A DNA stretch of 44,177 nucleotides from an uncultured Crocinitomix sp. (GTDB taxonomy: Bacteria > Bacteroidota > Bacteroidia > Flavobacteriales_D > Crocinitomicaceae): contig CAKZON010000005.1 of the NCBI GenBank assembly GCA_937136425.1, positions 1-44,177 on the forward strand, given 5' to 3'. Below, in pieces: positions 26,214 through 34,521 of the stretch; the stretch's first letter is position 1; the number at the start of each line of letters is the position of its first letter. Below the pieces are notes generated by a model. It did not search any database. It worked only from the letters and a program-made list of their open reading frames with translations, and was not told the DNA's origin. Made by a program: the position numbers and the translations under genes.

Positions 26214-26774
26214 TTAAATTTTCACTCTTCCTAATAATTTACTAAAGTTACTCGGGTCGATTCTTAGATAAGAGGCTAGATCTTTTTGTGCAATCATTTG
26301 AAGTAAGTGAGGGCTTCTTGAAGTAAAATTTATGAATCGTGTTTCAATATCATACGCCATTAATTCATAATATCGATTTAAGGTGTCTATTAATAATAAC
26401 TCGGTTGCTTTCCTAAAAAGCGTTTCAATAGCCCTATGTTTCAACATAAGTTCCTGATGCTTTTCATAGGATATACGCAAGAATTTACTCTGGGTAATTG
26501 TTGTTAAATAATATTTAGATGGTGACTGATTAAAAAAGGATTCTGGAATGCCAGAAAAAGAAGGAGAATAAGTAAATGCAATAATGTGCTCTTTATTATT
26601 GTTTAGATAATACGATTTTTGAATCCCATCTATTACAAAATACATATAACGCTCGGTGTCTCCTACACTTGTCATAATTGTATTTTTAGGCACGGCATAT
26701 TCTGTCCAACATGATAAATACTCCTCCAGTATTTCCTCATCAACTTTATGTATTTGAGATAGAAAATTTTTCAT
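26214..26774 (-). CDS. Crp/Fnr-family transcriptional regulator
   Basis: A 186-residue protein with a cyclic-nucleotide-binding-like beta barrel (VPKNTIMTSVGDTERYMYFVIDGIQKSYY) and a short C-terminal winged helix (MIAQKDLASYLRIDPSNFSKLLGRV). It is shorter than classical Crp (~210). The cNMP-binding signature is degenerate, as in many Bacteroidota members, so the effector is unknown. It is flanked by the hydrolase gene downstream and a small unknown gene five bases upstream. Confidence 0.85.
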   Translation of the reverse strand: MKNFLSQIHKVDEEILEEYLSCWTEYAVPKNTIMTSVGDTERYMYFVIDGIQKSYYLNNNKEHIIAFTYSPSFSGIPESFFNQSPSKYYLTTITQSKFLRISYEKHQELMLKHRAIETLFRKATELLLIDTLNRYYELMAYDIETRFINFTSRSPHLLQMIAQKDLASYLRIDPSNFSKLLGRVKI

Positions 26775-26779
26775 ATTTA

Positions 26780-27082
26780 TTACCCAATCAATTGTTTTTT
26801 CAGTTCTGCCAAATTATTTTGATCCACATAGAAACCTCCATATAGGTCAAAAACCTGAAAACCGTGCTTATTTCTCAATTGATTGATTACTTCTTCTAAT
26901 TGCTGCCATAAGTTCGGGTGAGTCTCTATATTTTTTGAAGGGATACTTAATCCTAAATAAAACTTCCCATCTCCTTGGTCAATCGGAAACATTTCTATTG
27001 CACCAACAGGGTTAAACACATCAGAATGAAGTTCTTTCCAATTTGGTTCTTTTTCTGCAATTCCTATAATATTATACGACAT
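26780..27082 (-). CDS. Small protein of unknown function (100 residues)
   Basis: A soluble protein with no signal peptide. Predicted strands (GKFYLGLSIPS, FQVFDLYGGFYVD) alternate with helices (LWQQLEEVINQLRNKHG). No family is recognised. It sits between a 116-residue unknown gene (nine bases upstream) and a Crp/Fnr gene (five bases downstream), so the three are probably one transcript. Confidence 0.6.
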   Translation of the reverse strand: MSYNIIGIAEKEPNWKELHSDVFNPVGAIEMFPIDQGDGKFYLGLSIPSKNIETHPNLWQQLEEVINQLRNKHGFQVFDLYGGFYVDQNNLAELKKQLIG

Positions 27083-27091
27083 ATCACTGTT

Positions 27092-27442
27092 TTAAATTAG
27101 AAATTCTACAATCAAATTATCCTGTTCTAAAAGTTTTGTGTTTTTCTCTTTAATCCCCTTTCCCCACTCTTCTTGAAATTGTAGTTCAAAGGTTACTTCA
27201 TCTTGACCTCTTATATCCAAAAGCAGTTCATTTTTACAATTTCCTGGAAGATGATTTGAATACCAGTTAACTCTTCCTCCAGCAAAAATTCTTGATAATC
27301 TTCTGCTTTCTTCATTTAAAAAGTGATGATTAAAAACATAAAGTGCCTTGTTTTCGTTTGAATTATATCCATCAGGAGTAATCTTACCCCAATCTAATTC
27401 AAAAGGCGAATTCTTCTTCTTTTTCTTACTAAATAGTCCCAT
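27092..27442 (-). CDS. Small protein of unknown function (116 residues)
   Basis: The start is taken as ATG 27442 (MGLFSKKKKKNSPFELDWG), because the 32 extra codons of the longer reading are not protein-like. A basic N-terminus is followed by a beta-rich body (ELLLDIRGQDEVTFELQFQEEW). No signal peptide and no recognised family. It is the first gene of the minus-strand group leading to the Crp/Fnr regulator. Confidence 0.55.
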   Translation of the reverse strand: MGLFSKKKKKNSPFELDWGKITPDGYNSNENKALYVFNHHFLNEESRRLSRIFAGGRVNWYSNHLPGNCKNELLLDIRGQDEVTFELQFQEEWGKGIKEKNTKLLEQDNLIVEFLI

Positions 27443-27652
27443 TCTCGTTCCTAATTTTTTGCTTGCGCCTAATTCAATAGATACGTCAAAAATGTCTTCT
27501 CTAATGTAGAGAAAAAGTACTAATAATGAATGACACATTTTCTAAAATAAAGATATAAACCTTTGTTACTCTCCTCTTTTTATTTAATAAACCAGCAACA
27601 ATTATATGGTATGATTTTTGCTTAAATCACCGCAAAAACACAAGAAAAAAAA

Positions 27653-28321
27653 ATGAAATACTTCCTAACCCTTTTAATGATTGCAAGCTTTTGCTATCAG
27701 TCTAATGCCCAATCAAAACGTGTTCAATTTGGAATTACTCCAGAAATCAACTATTCCATAATTGAGAATAAAAACATTAATGACGACAGTTTTAATGTAC
27801 GACCAAGTGTAGGTTTTGGAGTTACGGCTCCAATTCGGATTAACCTTAATGATAAAAGTGCCATTGTAACTGGAATAAAAATTGGCTTCCATACTTATAA
27901 TTTTGATTTTGGAACAATCAATCAAGTTTCTCAAAGCATAGGCGCTTCACTACCTATTAGCTTTGAGCATCAAATCTCAAAAAAATGGCTATTGGGGATA
28001 GGAAGTGATTTAAGTTGGCGTAGAGAATATCTTAACACGTTTAATGTTTATGTGGCATCAGAAGAACTTTTATCATCCGTTGTTTTTCAAGGACACAATA
28101 TTGTAACTTCGCCAATTAGACTTTACGCAGGATATTCTTTTTACTCAAAAAAAGGTAGAAAATCAGACTTAATTTTGACTATTCAAAAAGGAATACAAAA
28201 TCACGAAACTGTAACCATGTTGAATTTTGCGGGACAAGCAGAAACTGTTTCGGCATTTAATTATAAGGCCACACATTTTGCAATTGGTTATCGTTTTAAT
28301 TTTGGCAAAAATGTAGAATAA
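27653..28321 (+). CDS. Outer-membrane beta-barrel protein (PorT-like)
   Basis: A 222-residue protein with a signal peptide (YFLTLLMIASFCYQSNAQS) followed by alternating amphipathic strands (FGITPEINYSI, VGFGVTAPIRI, FAIGYRFNFG at the C-terminus). The terminal strand ends close to an aromatic residue, as expected for BAM-inserted barrels. It belongs to the broad outer-membrane beta-barrel/PorT group of Bacteroidota. No specific function is assigned. It is a single gene, divergent from the 27092-27442 group. Confidence 0.75.
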   Translation: MKYFLTLLMIASFCYQSNAQSKRVQFGITPEINYSIIENKNINDDSFNVRPSVGFGVTAPIRINLNDKSAIVTGIKIGFHTYNFDFGTINQVSQSIGASLPISFEHQISKKWLLGIGSDLSWRREYLNTFNVYVASEELLSSVVFQGHNIVTSPIRLYAGYSFYSKKGRKSDLILTIQKGIQNHETVTMLNFAGQAETVSAFNYKATHFAIGYRFNFGKNVE

Positions 28322-28352
28322 AAACATTCTGCCTAAACCTCAACATTAATAC

Positions 28353-28592
28353 CTACTTCCAATAGTTGTTTGCTTTTGCAATGGTTGCAAACTCAGTTGC
28401 TACGGTCTGTCCTATAGCAATTAGCATAGCTGCGTCATTCGCATAAGTTGGGCGCATTTTCTCTCTTGCTTCGGCATCTGGTTGTGTTACTTTAATGATT
28501 AGTCTAGCCATTTTTATGGCTAAGGCTCTTCCTTCTTCTGCCGTTTTTGTAATTAATGAATTACCTGGAATTAATTGTGTTTGTTCTGACAT
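28353..28592 (-). CDS. Hexameric tyrosine-coordinated heme protein (HTHP) family
   Basis: A 79-residue protein that I recognise as HTHP. The blocks EEGRALAIKMARLIIKVTQP, YANDAAMLIAIGQTVATEFA and IAKANNYWK match the family's helices and conserved C-terminus. HTHP forms a hexamer of small subunits, each binding heme through a tyrosine, and has peroxidase/catalase-like activity in vitro. The likely heme ligand here is Tyr50 in RPTYAND. No signal peptide is present. A Crp/Fnr-family gene ends 67 bases upstream on the same strand, which makes it a plausible regulator. The family call is from memory of the pattern. Confidence 0.82.
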   Translation of the reverse strand: MSEQTQLIPGNSLITKTAEEGRALAIKMARLIIKVTQPDAEAREKMRPTYANDAAMLIAIGQTVATEFATIAKANNYWK

Positions 28593-28659
28593 GATGTATT
28601 GATTTTATAAACATCAAAACTACCTACGGCATAAAACAAAATCAGTGACATATGTTACT

Positions 28660-29283
28660 TCACAAAATTTTAATCTTTCTCCCCTCTTGTTTTACTATAT
28701 TTTTAAGACTTGTTTTTTTCATTAATCGAGAAATTACTTCCCTTGAAGTTCCCAAATCATTCGCTATTTCTTGATGAGAAATACTAATCAAATTTGTTTG
28801 CAGGAGCTTTGCTTTTGTTTCTAAATAATTTATCAACCTCTCTTCAAGGTCATGGCAAATGATTTGTTTTGTTGTATCCAACAAGTCATTATAGTGCTTT
28901 TTATAGTTATTCAGTATTATGCTATTTAATGAAGGGTATTTTTTCATCCAAAGCCCCACTTTATCAATAGGGAGTAATAATAAATCGCTATCCATTTCTG
29001 TCATTGCAGAAAAATTTGCGTGATCATTATTATCTATATGAGCAAAACTATAGATGCATGATTCGCCCGATTCAATGTAATACAATAAAAAACTAATTTC
29101 ATCTTCATTACAAAACACCTTAACACACCCAGATTGAATTATCGGTAAATACTTTATGAACTGCCCTTGTTTGACAACATATTGATTTGCTTCAAAAGTT
29201 TTTAAGATAGAACATTCTTCTATTTCTTGAATTAAATCGGCTTCAAGATTAGGATAGCATTTGGTTAAAAATTCTGTTTTCAT
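28660..29283 (-). CDS. Crp/Fnr-family transcriptional regulator (second)
   Basis: A 207-residue protein of full Crp length. The N-terminal sensing barrel (FEANQYVVKQGQFIKYLPIIQSGCVKVFC) is rich in cysteine (C9, C24, C53, C58, C76), but not in the spacing of the Fnr iron-sulfur ligands. The C-terminal winged helix has ISHQEIANDLGTSREVISRLMK, a clear DNA-recognition helix. It lies upstream of the HTHP gene on the same strand. The likely signal is redox, NO or peroxide, but this is inference. Confidence 0.88.
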   Translation of the reverse strand: MKTEFLTKCYPNLEADLIQEIEECSILKTFEANQYVVKQGQFIKYLPIIQSGCVKVFCNEDEISFLLYYIESGESCIYSFAHIDNNDHANFSAMTEMDSDLLLLPIDKVGLWMKKYPSLNSIILNNYKKHYNDLLDTTKQIICHDLEERLINYLETKAKLLQTNLISISHQEIANDLGTSREVISRLMKKTSLKNIVKQEGRKIKIL

Positions 29284-29314
29284 TTTTTGATTGGATACGG
29301 TACTTTGAATAAAC

Positions 29315-29322
29315 CAAATGTA
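29315..29322 (-). promoter_or_regulatory. Candidate -7 box TACATTTG for the Crp/Fnr gene
   Basis: On the minus strand this is an exact TAnnTTTG match, 31 bases before ATG 29283. The nearest TTG upstream is 28 bases away, longer than the usual spacing, so confidence is low. Confidence 0.3.
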
Positions 29323-29502
29323 TTAAAAAGGACCCGTGTTTCATTCATTACAATAAGTATTTAGGTTATTCCAGCACCGTAACTCGAACTTAATTCAGTA
29401 ACAAAAAGTATTAATATCAACCTAAGTAAAACTGATTAAAGATGTTGGTCATTTGCAAAATATCAGTACAAGTCAACAACAATACTTGGGTCAAGAGTTT
29501 TT

Positions 29503-30291
29503 TTAATCACCTATCAAAACATTATAAAAATCAAGAACTTTTTGTATCCCTGATTTTTCTTTCTCCGTTAATTTTCGAGTATCATAATATTGATTTCCAT
29601 CAAATTTTATTTCAACCTCCTCACTTTTCGCAATATCCTCATACATACTCAAGTTGTATGAATTTACTTTCTGATCAAAGTTTTCATATATTTTACCACC
29701 TCCAAAAACATCACTTTTCAATTCTTCATTTGCAGGTACCAAAGTGTACTTTTCATCATCAGTTAAGATTGTATACTTTTTAATGAATAACCAATCATCC
29801 GCAGTATATTGAATTTTTACACGTAAGTTTGGTGTTCCCGAATAATCACCTTCACCTCCACTCAAACCAACATACAAATACATATAATTCTTATTTGAAT
29901 AATTCGGGGTACTTTTATCATAATACCAAGTATACTCTTCAAATTTATCATATTCGACTCTAAGTGGCTTAATAACATTTAATAACTTTTCATCTTTAAT
30001 TTTATCTGCTTTTATTTTATAGATCTCAATTGAATCTAGATACATTTTTGATGAATCTGCTTCCGCAGACTGTGGATATTTTTCAATAATGTTATTAAAT
30101 AAATCAACATTCACATTCCTTTGATCTTCATTAGCAAGTTTTAGTTTACATCTATTAAAGGAGTCTACAGCAAGTTCATAATCAAACTCTACATTATTTA
30201 CGTCTGCCACCAACGGAGAACTATCATTATCTTCATTTGATCCGCAAGAAACTAACAATAATGTCAGCCCAAAACATATAAGATTGTTCAT
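29503..30291 (-). CDS. Lipoprotein of unknown function (262 residues)
   Basis: The signal peptide MNNLICFGLTLLLVSCGSN ends in lipobox LVSC (C16). A helical segment (res ~40-110) resembles a single tetratricopeptide-like hairpin (LFNNIIEKYPQSAEADSSKM). It is followed by a beta-rich domain (EYTWYYDKSTPNYSN, LRVKIQYTADDWLFIKKYTI) of a kind seen in many uncharacterised Bacteroidota lipoproteins. No specific function. It stands alone between two gaps of about 165-220 bases. Confidence 0.65.
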   Translation of the reverse strand: MNNLICFGLTLLLVSCGSNEDNDSSPLVADVNNVEFDYELAVDSFNRCKLKLANEDQRNVNVDLFNNIIEKYPQSAEADSSKMYLDSIEIYKIKADKIKDEKLLNVIKPLRVEYDKFEEYTWYYDKSTPNYSNKNYMYLYVGLSGGEGDYSGTPNLRVKIQYTADDWLFIKKYTILTDDEKYTLVPANEELKSDVFGGGKIYENFDQKVNSYNLSMYEDIAKSEEVEIKFDGNQYYDTRKLTEKEKSGIQKVLDFYNVLIGD

Positions 30292-30455
30292 TTTAGAAAT
30301 TGTTTTGAATTATCAATGAATTCAAATGTAATTTCATCAGAATCGTAAATCAAAAAAATTTGCTTGATCACACTTATGTATCCCCGAATCCACTGTAGGC
30401 ACTTCCGAATTGGTTAAAACAAATAATCATTTTGAAACTTCAACTACTTAAGTGA

Positions 30456-31472
30456 TCACCATTTTAAAAGTTCCATGATTTCAGTATGCACAATAAAAAC
30501 TTGCCTAAAATCATTTAAATTATTTGCTGTATTTTCTAATATAACAAGGTTAAGTTTTGACCGAGGGTAATAATAACTTGCAGAAACAAATCCAGGAGCA
30601 TAACCAAGCGCACCAATTTGATTGTCTTGTTCCCCCTCTTTAAAGATTAAACCATATCCATATTCTACTGTTCCAAAAATGGGGTGAATTCTAGTAGCAT
30701 ATTTAGTTTTCATTAGTGCTAATGTTTCTTTTTTAACTAGCTTGTTAGAATGGAGTAATGCATTCCACTTTATTAAATCGTGCGCATTTGAAATGAACGA
30801 ACCTGCAGCGGCATAATTTTCTAAACTATGATCTGTAAATTCTAACGCACCATTTTTACTTTCTTCATAACCCTTTACTAGATTTTTATATTGCTTATTA
30901 TTAGGATGAAAGGTGTTTTCTAATTCATATTGATCAAATAATTCGGTTGCTAATTCTTCAAACGACTTTCCCGTAATGTTTTCAAGAATTTGTGCTAATA
31001 ATTCATATCCTAATTGTGAATATTGAAATTTAGAACCTGGTACAAATTGCAACGGTTTATCTAACTCAACAATGCCATGCGTGTGTGTGAGCAGTTGATG
31101 AATTGTTATTTCTTTTATCCATGATTGGTTGATCTCTGTCAGATATTTAGCAATCGTATCATTTAACCCAATATTACCTTTATCATATTCTCGCAAAAGT
31201 AAAACTGCAGTAATTTGCTTGCTTATAGAACCTATTACAAACTGGTCATTATAATCAAGCTTTGTTTTATTCCCTAGGTCAGAAAACCCTATTGCATTAG
31301 AATATATGCTAGTTGTATCAGCAAATAGAGAAACAACACCGTTAAAATTATGCGTGACAAGTATTGAGTCAATTTTGGCAGTCAGTTTTACATAGTTATG
31401 CTGCTTTCCTTGTCCAAATATTTGGAACGTCATAAAAAAAGCAAAAATTAGAATGATTAAACTGATTTTCAT
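30456..31472 (-). CDS. Serine hydrolase, beta-lactamase class C-like
   Basis: A 338-residue exported protein (signal peptide LIILIFAFFMTFQIFGQG). The catalytic S-x-x-K is S82-I-S-K85 in FVIGSISKQITA, and LLTHTHGI follows as expected. The usual Y-x-N is Y151-S-Q here, and the C-terminal triad region reads GALGYAPGF without the usual histidine (H/K-x-G). It is therefore an atypical penicillin-binding-protein-like esterase or peptidase rather than a true beta-lactamase. A small exported protein gene ends 34 bases upstream on the same strand. Confidence 0.82.
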   Translation of the reverse strand: MKISLIILIFAFFMTFQIFGQGKQHNYVKLTAKIDSILVTHNFNGVVSLFADTTSIYSNAIGFSDLGNKTKLDYNDQFVIGSISKQITAVLLLREYDKGNIGLNDTIAKYLTEINQSWIKEITIHQLLTHTHGIVELDKPLQFVPGSKFQYSQLGYELLAQILENITGKSFEELATELFDQYELENTFHPNNKQYKNLVKGYEESKNGALEFTDHSLENYAAAGSFISNAHDLIKWNALLHSNKLVKKETLALMKTKYATRIHPIFGTVEYGYGLIFKEGEQDNQIGALGYAPGFVSASYYYPRSKLNLVILENTANNLNDFRQVFIVHTEIMELLKW

Positions 31473-31506
31473 TAAGCAGAGCGTTATTAATAGACTTAAA
31501 GTGAAC

Positions 31507-31917
31507 TTAATAAATCTTTACCTTTTTAAACTTACCACGTTTATTATAAAACTCGGCCTTTACAGTACGCCCATCTTCTTTAAAATAGACAATGTATAAT
31601 TTCCCATTTTTATGATAATGGTAATATTTCGAATCAAAAAAATCGCTATACTCCACTCCGCCAATTAATCTAGATGAATATATTCCTTCTTCTACTAACT
31701 GTTCTTCATCATTATAAATAATATAAAACGTGCTATCCTTAGGATCTTTTAAGTCATAACTAATATGAAACTCAGGTTTACTGCAAGGCCATTGCACAAA
31801 TGAACCTGTTATGTTAAAAACAGTGGTGTCGTTTTGATAAACAACTAGTGTGTCCACCCCTTGTGATAAAACTGTATTTACAGAAAAAACTAGAATTAAA
31901 AGTATTAATTTATTCAT
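31507..31917 (-). CDS. Exported protein with MORN/YwqK-like C-terminus
   Basis: A 136-residue protein with signal peptide MNKLILLILVFSVNTVLSQG. The C-terminal part (YYHYHKNGKLYIVYFKEDGRTVKAEFYNKRGK) resembles the tandem short strands of MORN_2/YwqK-type repeats. The function is unknown. It lies between a sirtuin gene (23 bases upstream) and the serine hydrolase gene (34 bases downstream) on the same strand, possibly all in one transcript. Confidence 0.6.
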   Translation of the reverse strand: MNKLILLILVFSVNTVLSQGVDTLVVYQNDTTVFNITGSFVQWPCSKPEFHISYDLKDPKDSTFYIIYNDEEQLVEEGIYSSRLIGGVEYSDFFDSKYYHYHKNGKLYIVYFKEDGRTVKAEFYNKRGKFKKVKIY

Positions 31918-31940
31918 TGCAAAAATCTCGTTTCAATTTT

Positions 31941-32801
31941 TTACTCTCCACTGCTATTACGTTCTGCTGCTACTAGTTCTTTTATTTTATCGTTCAATTC
32001 AGTCAAAAATGGGGTGCTTTTTTGATTCACTACAACTCCTTTTGCCTTATTTTTTAATAAGTCACTAAAATAACTTTCTTCTATATTAACTTCTACAATC
32101 ATTCCTCCTCTTGCCAGTACATTTCTAGCAACCATTTGTGGTAAATTGGTCGCTCCTGAAGTTCCAATTACAAATAAAATTCCTGTTTGTTTTGAAATCC
32201 TTAATACACTATCTCTTTTAAAGTATTTCTCATCATAATATTCATCAAACCACAAAACATGAGGTCTTAAATCTTCTTCGCATTTAGGACACCTTAAAGC
32301 TTTCCATTCCTGTTCTGTAATTACATCCTTATCTCTATCTGCAAGATTAATATCTTTTGGGAAAGGATATAATTCATTTGAGCATTCATCTCCACATCTT
32401 ACAAAGTCAAAATCTCCATGAATCAAAAAGGTTCTTTCTTCAGAGCTTCCTGCTTTTCTGTGCAGACTATCAACATTTTGAGAAATTAAAGCAAATTGAT
32501 TCTCTAACTCATCTTCAATTTCTTTTAGTAAAAAGTGGCTTGGATTTGGCTTAGCTTTCTCAGTTACAGATTTTCTATATAAGAACCATTTCCAAACTTC
32601 TTGCGAAGCCAAATTAAACATTCTAAACGTTCCTATTTCCTCGGCTTTATAGTTTTTCGAACCAGAAACCCAATAACCATCTTTCCCTCTAAATGTTGGA
32701 ATTCCGCTATCTGCAGATAAACCAGCACCAACCAAAAAAGATATTTTTCTACCTTTTTCAAGACAAAGTTTTAGTTGTTCTATTATTTTATTTTCTATCA
32801 T
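31941..32801 (-). CDS. Sir2-family NAD-dependent protein deacylase
   Basis: A 286-residue protein with complete sirtuin motifs: GAGLSADSGIPTFRG (25-39) for NAD binding, SQNVDSLH with Q108-N-x-D111, catalytic H128 in HGDF, zinc ligands C136/C140 and C171/C174, then a GTSGATN-type loop (IGTSGATNLPQM). It removes acetyl or acyl groups from lysines in the cytoplasm. An insertion between the zinc knuckles (about 30 residues) makes it longer than CobB. It lies 26 bases downstream of the YdeI-like gene. Confidence 0.93.
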   Translation of the reverse strand: MIENKIIEQLKLCLEKGRKISFLVGAGLSADSGIPTFRGKDGYWVSGSKNYKAEEIGTFRMFNLASQEVWKWFLYRKSVTEKAKPNPSHFLLKEIEDELENQFALISQNVDSLHRKAGSSEERTFLIHGDFDFVRCGDECSNELYPFPKDINLADRDKDVITEQEWKALRCPKCEEDLRPHVLWFDEYYDEKYFKRDSVLRISKQTGILFVIGTSGATNLPQMVARNVLARGGMIVEVNIEESYFSDLLKNKAKGVVVNQKSTPFLTELNDKIKELVAAERNSSGE

Positions 32802-32827
32802 TATTCTCTATAAACGTTGATGCTAAA

Positions 32828-33409
32828 CTATCCAAATTGGCTTGGTTTTAAGCCTTTGGCCGCCATTTGTGCTATTTCATCAATTCTCTTCTTTCTTGTT
32901 TCGGCTCTTTTAGCAACAACTACCCAATGTAACAATCTTTTTTTTATAGAATTTGATTGACTTTGAAAAAACGCCATAGATTTTTCATTTTTATTCAATG
33001 CTATTCTTAAATCCTCAGGAATAATCATTTTTTCAACGTCATCCATTAGCGACCAAGTTCCATTATTTTTTGCCGTCTCAACGCTGTCAAATCCCGCTTT
33101 TGTCATAAAGTTGTTTTGGATGAGTTTAACAACTTTATCTTTATTTACTTTGGACCAAGTACTACTGGGTTTTCTTTTACTGAAATATTGCATATACCGC
33201 TCCTTGTCAATTGTCTTTTTTGTGCTGTCTATCCAACCAAAGCAAAGTGCTTCATCCACGGCTTCGCTCCAACTAAGTGAAGGTTTATTAGTTGATTTCC
33301 TATAATATATGAGCCAAACAGCCTGTTTTGACTGATGATTTTTTTCTAGCCATTTTCTCCAATCTGTTGGACTTTTAGGACAATATGTTTCTAATTCTTT
33401 TCTAGACAT
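32828..33409 (-). CDS. YdeI/OmdA-family protein
   Basis: A 193-residue cytoplasmic protein. It begins with CPKSPTDWRKWLEKNH and continues with VWLIYYRKST, SWSEAVDEALCFGWIDS, MQYFSKRKPSSTWSKVN and, at the end, LLHWVVVAKRAETRKKRIDEI. These are the standard blocks of the YdeI/OmpD-associated family (bacteriocin-protection related). The biochemical role is poorly known. It is the first gene of the minus-strand set ending with the serine hydrolase. Confidence 0.88.
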   Translation of the reverse strand: MSRKELETYCPKSPTDWRKWLEKNHQSKQAVWLIYYRKSTNKPSLSWSEAVDEALCFGWIDSTKKTIDKERYMQYFSKRKPSSTWSKVNKDKVVKLIQNNFMTKAGFDSVETAKNNGTWSLMDDVEKMIIPEDLRIALNKNEKSMAFFQSQSNSIKKRLLHWVVVAKRAETRKKRIDEIAQMAAKGLKPSQFG

Positions 33410-33435
33410 TACAATTGCATTACTTCAATTATATA

Positions 33436-33443
33436 CAAACTTA
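33436..33443 (-). promoter_or_regulatory. Candidate -7 box TAAGTTTG for the YdeI-like gene
   Basis: An exact match to TAnnTTTG on the minus strand, 26 bases before ATG 33409. TTG triplets occur 14 and 25 bases further upstream, neither at ideal spacing. Confidence 0.35.
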
Positions 33444-33599
33444 CACTAAGCAAGTGACAACCTTATGTCAATAGAGGGCTAGAAATATTTTAATCGGTAT
33501 TCAACATTAAGAATTACTTCATATTAAGTCAATTCAATAAATACCTAATTAGAACGTTTATTGAATATCTATATTAAAAATGCATAACCTAAACTCATT

Positions 33600-34481
33600 G
33601 TGAAAAAAAACATATTCAGTTATTGCTTGTTATTACTCTTGTTTTTTTTGAGTTCAAAATCTTATGCTCAAATATTTCATTGGTTAGACGACGGATTTAT
33701 GCCATACGTTACAGACTATCCTAATATTGATAGTAGTGGAATTGATCTTGAAATTTATAACATGTACACAGGAAGTCCTTCAGGTGGAGAACACTATAAA
33801 AACTGGATAATAGTAGGTATAAATAATGGCGCTGATGAAAATATACAACACAACTACATTTTCAAGTTTTCAGAACCTGTAGATGTGGAGTTTCAAATTG
33901 AGAATATTAACCGTGACACTGCTGGCGGTTTTCATTATAATGATCAATTAATACTTCATAATGATCCTATTATTGTTGATTCATCTTATGTTAAAATTGT
34001 AGGTGATACTGTATTTGGACTATGGGGCTCTGACCCTAGTATTGCAGGATCTCTACACTTAAGATATGAAAGTGTAGATAGTATTGTTATTCAACACGGT
34101 AAGGGCGACATACATAATCCAGGGTTTATTAAATTCTCTCCATTGGTCATTAACAATAACGGTTGGAGCATTTCTAAAGAATACGAAAACCGTCCATTTA
34201 ATGTCCCTAACGTTTTCACTCCTGGAACTGATCATATCAATGATGAATTTACTTTTGAATTAATTCCTTCAGGAGCAGTAAAAACCTTTAATTGCATGAT
34301 ATACAACCGCTGGGGAATATTGGTTTCGGAGTTTTCAGAGGTGACAGACGCTTGGGATGGAACAGATCTAAATGGAAATCCATGCACAGACGGAACATAT
34401 TTTTATTCTTATAGTTCTATTTCGGCTAAGAATAACGTTTTCAATGGCCAAGGCACTGTTCAATTGGTAAGGGGGCAATAA
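33600..34481 (+). CDS. Type IX-secreted protein with gliding-motility-type C-terminal domain
   Basis: A 293-residue protein from a GTG start at 33600. It has signal peptide KKNIFSYCLLLLLFFLSSKS ending at AYAQ. Residues ~25-200 form a beta-rich domain I do not recognise. The last ~90 residues are the gliding-motility-associated C-terminal domain (TIGR04131/CHU_C type): FNVPNVFTPG, MIYNRWGILVSEFSE, DAWDGTDLNGNPCTDGTYFY. This domain directs proteins to the type IX secretion system. It is unusually short for this class, which often has many adhesion repeats. It stands alone with no por/gld genes nearby. Confidence 0.9.
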   Translation: MKKNIFSYCLLLLLFFLSSKSYAQIFHWLDDGFMPYVTDYPNIDSSGIDLEIYNMYTGSPSGGEHYKNWIIVGINNGADENIQHNYIFKFSEPVDVEFQIENINRDTAGGFHYNDQLILHNDPIIVDSSYVKIVGDTVFGLWGSDPSIAGSLHLRYESVDSIVIQHGKGDIHNPGFIKFSPLVINNNGWSISKEYENRPFNVPNVFTPGTDHINDEFTFELIPSGAVKTFNCMIYNRWGILVSEFSEVTDAWDGTDLNGNPCTDGTYFYSYSSISAKNNVFNGQGTVQLVRGQ

Positions 34482-34521
34482 TTTGAAAATACTCTAGAAC
34501 AAAGTGGCATAGAAAAAAGGG

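Noticed and set aside
28660..29283. Crp/Fnr protein as a true oxygen-sensing Fnr
   Set aside because: Its five cysteines do not match the spacing of Fnr iron-sulfur ligands.
29442..29783. 113-residue plus-strand reading frame rich in His and Phe
   Set aside because: It is antisense to the start-distal part of a credible lipoprotein gene and has a low-complexity composition typical of a shadow frame.
30456..31472. Serine hydrolase as an antibiotic-resistance beta-lactamase
   Set aside because: Second and third catalytic motifs differ from true class C enzymes; an esterase or peptidase role is more likely.
31941..33409. Sirtuin plus YdeI-like gene as an antiphage system
   Set aside because: The sirtuin has a normal zinc knuckle and full deacylase motifs and no defence partner (Argonaute, HerA, SMEK domain); housekeeping is the simpler reading.
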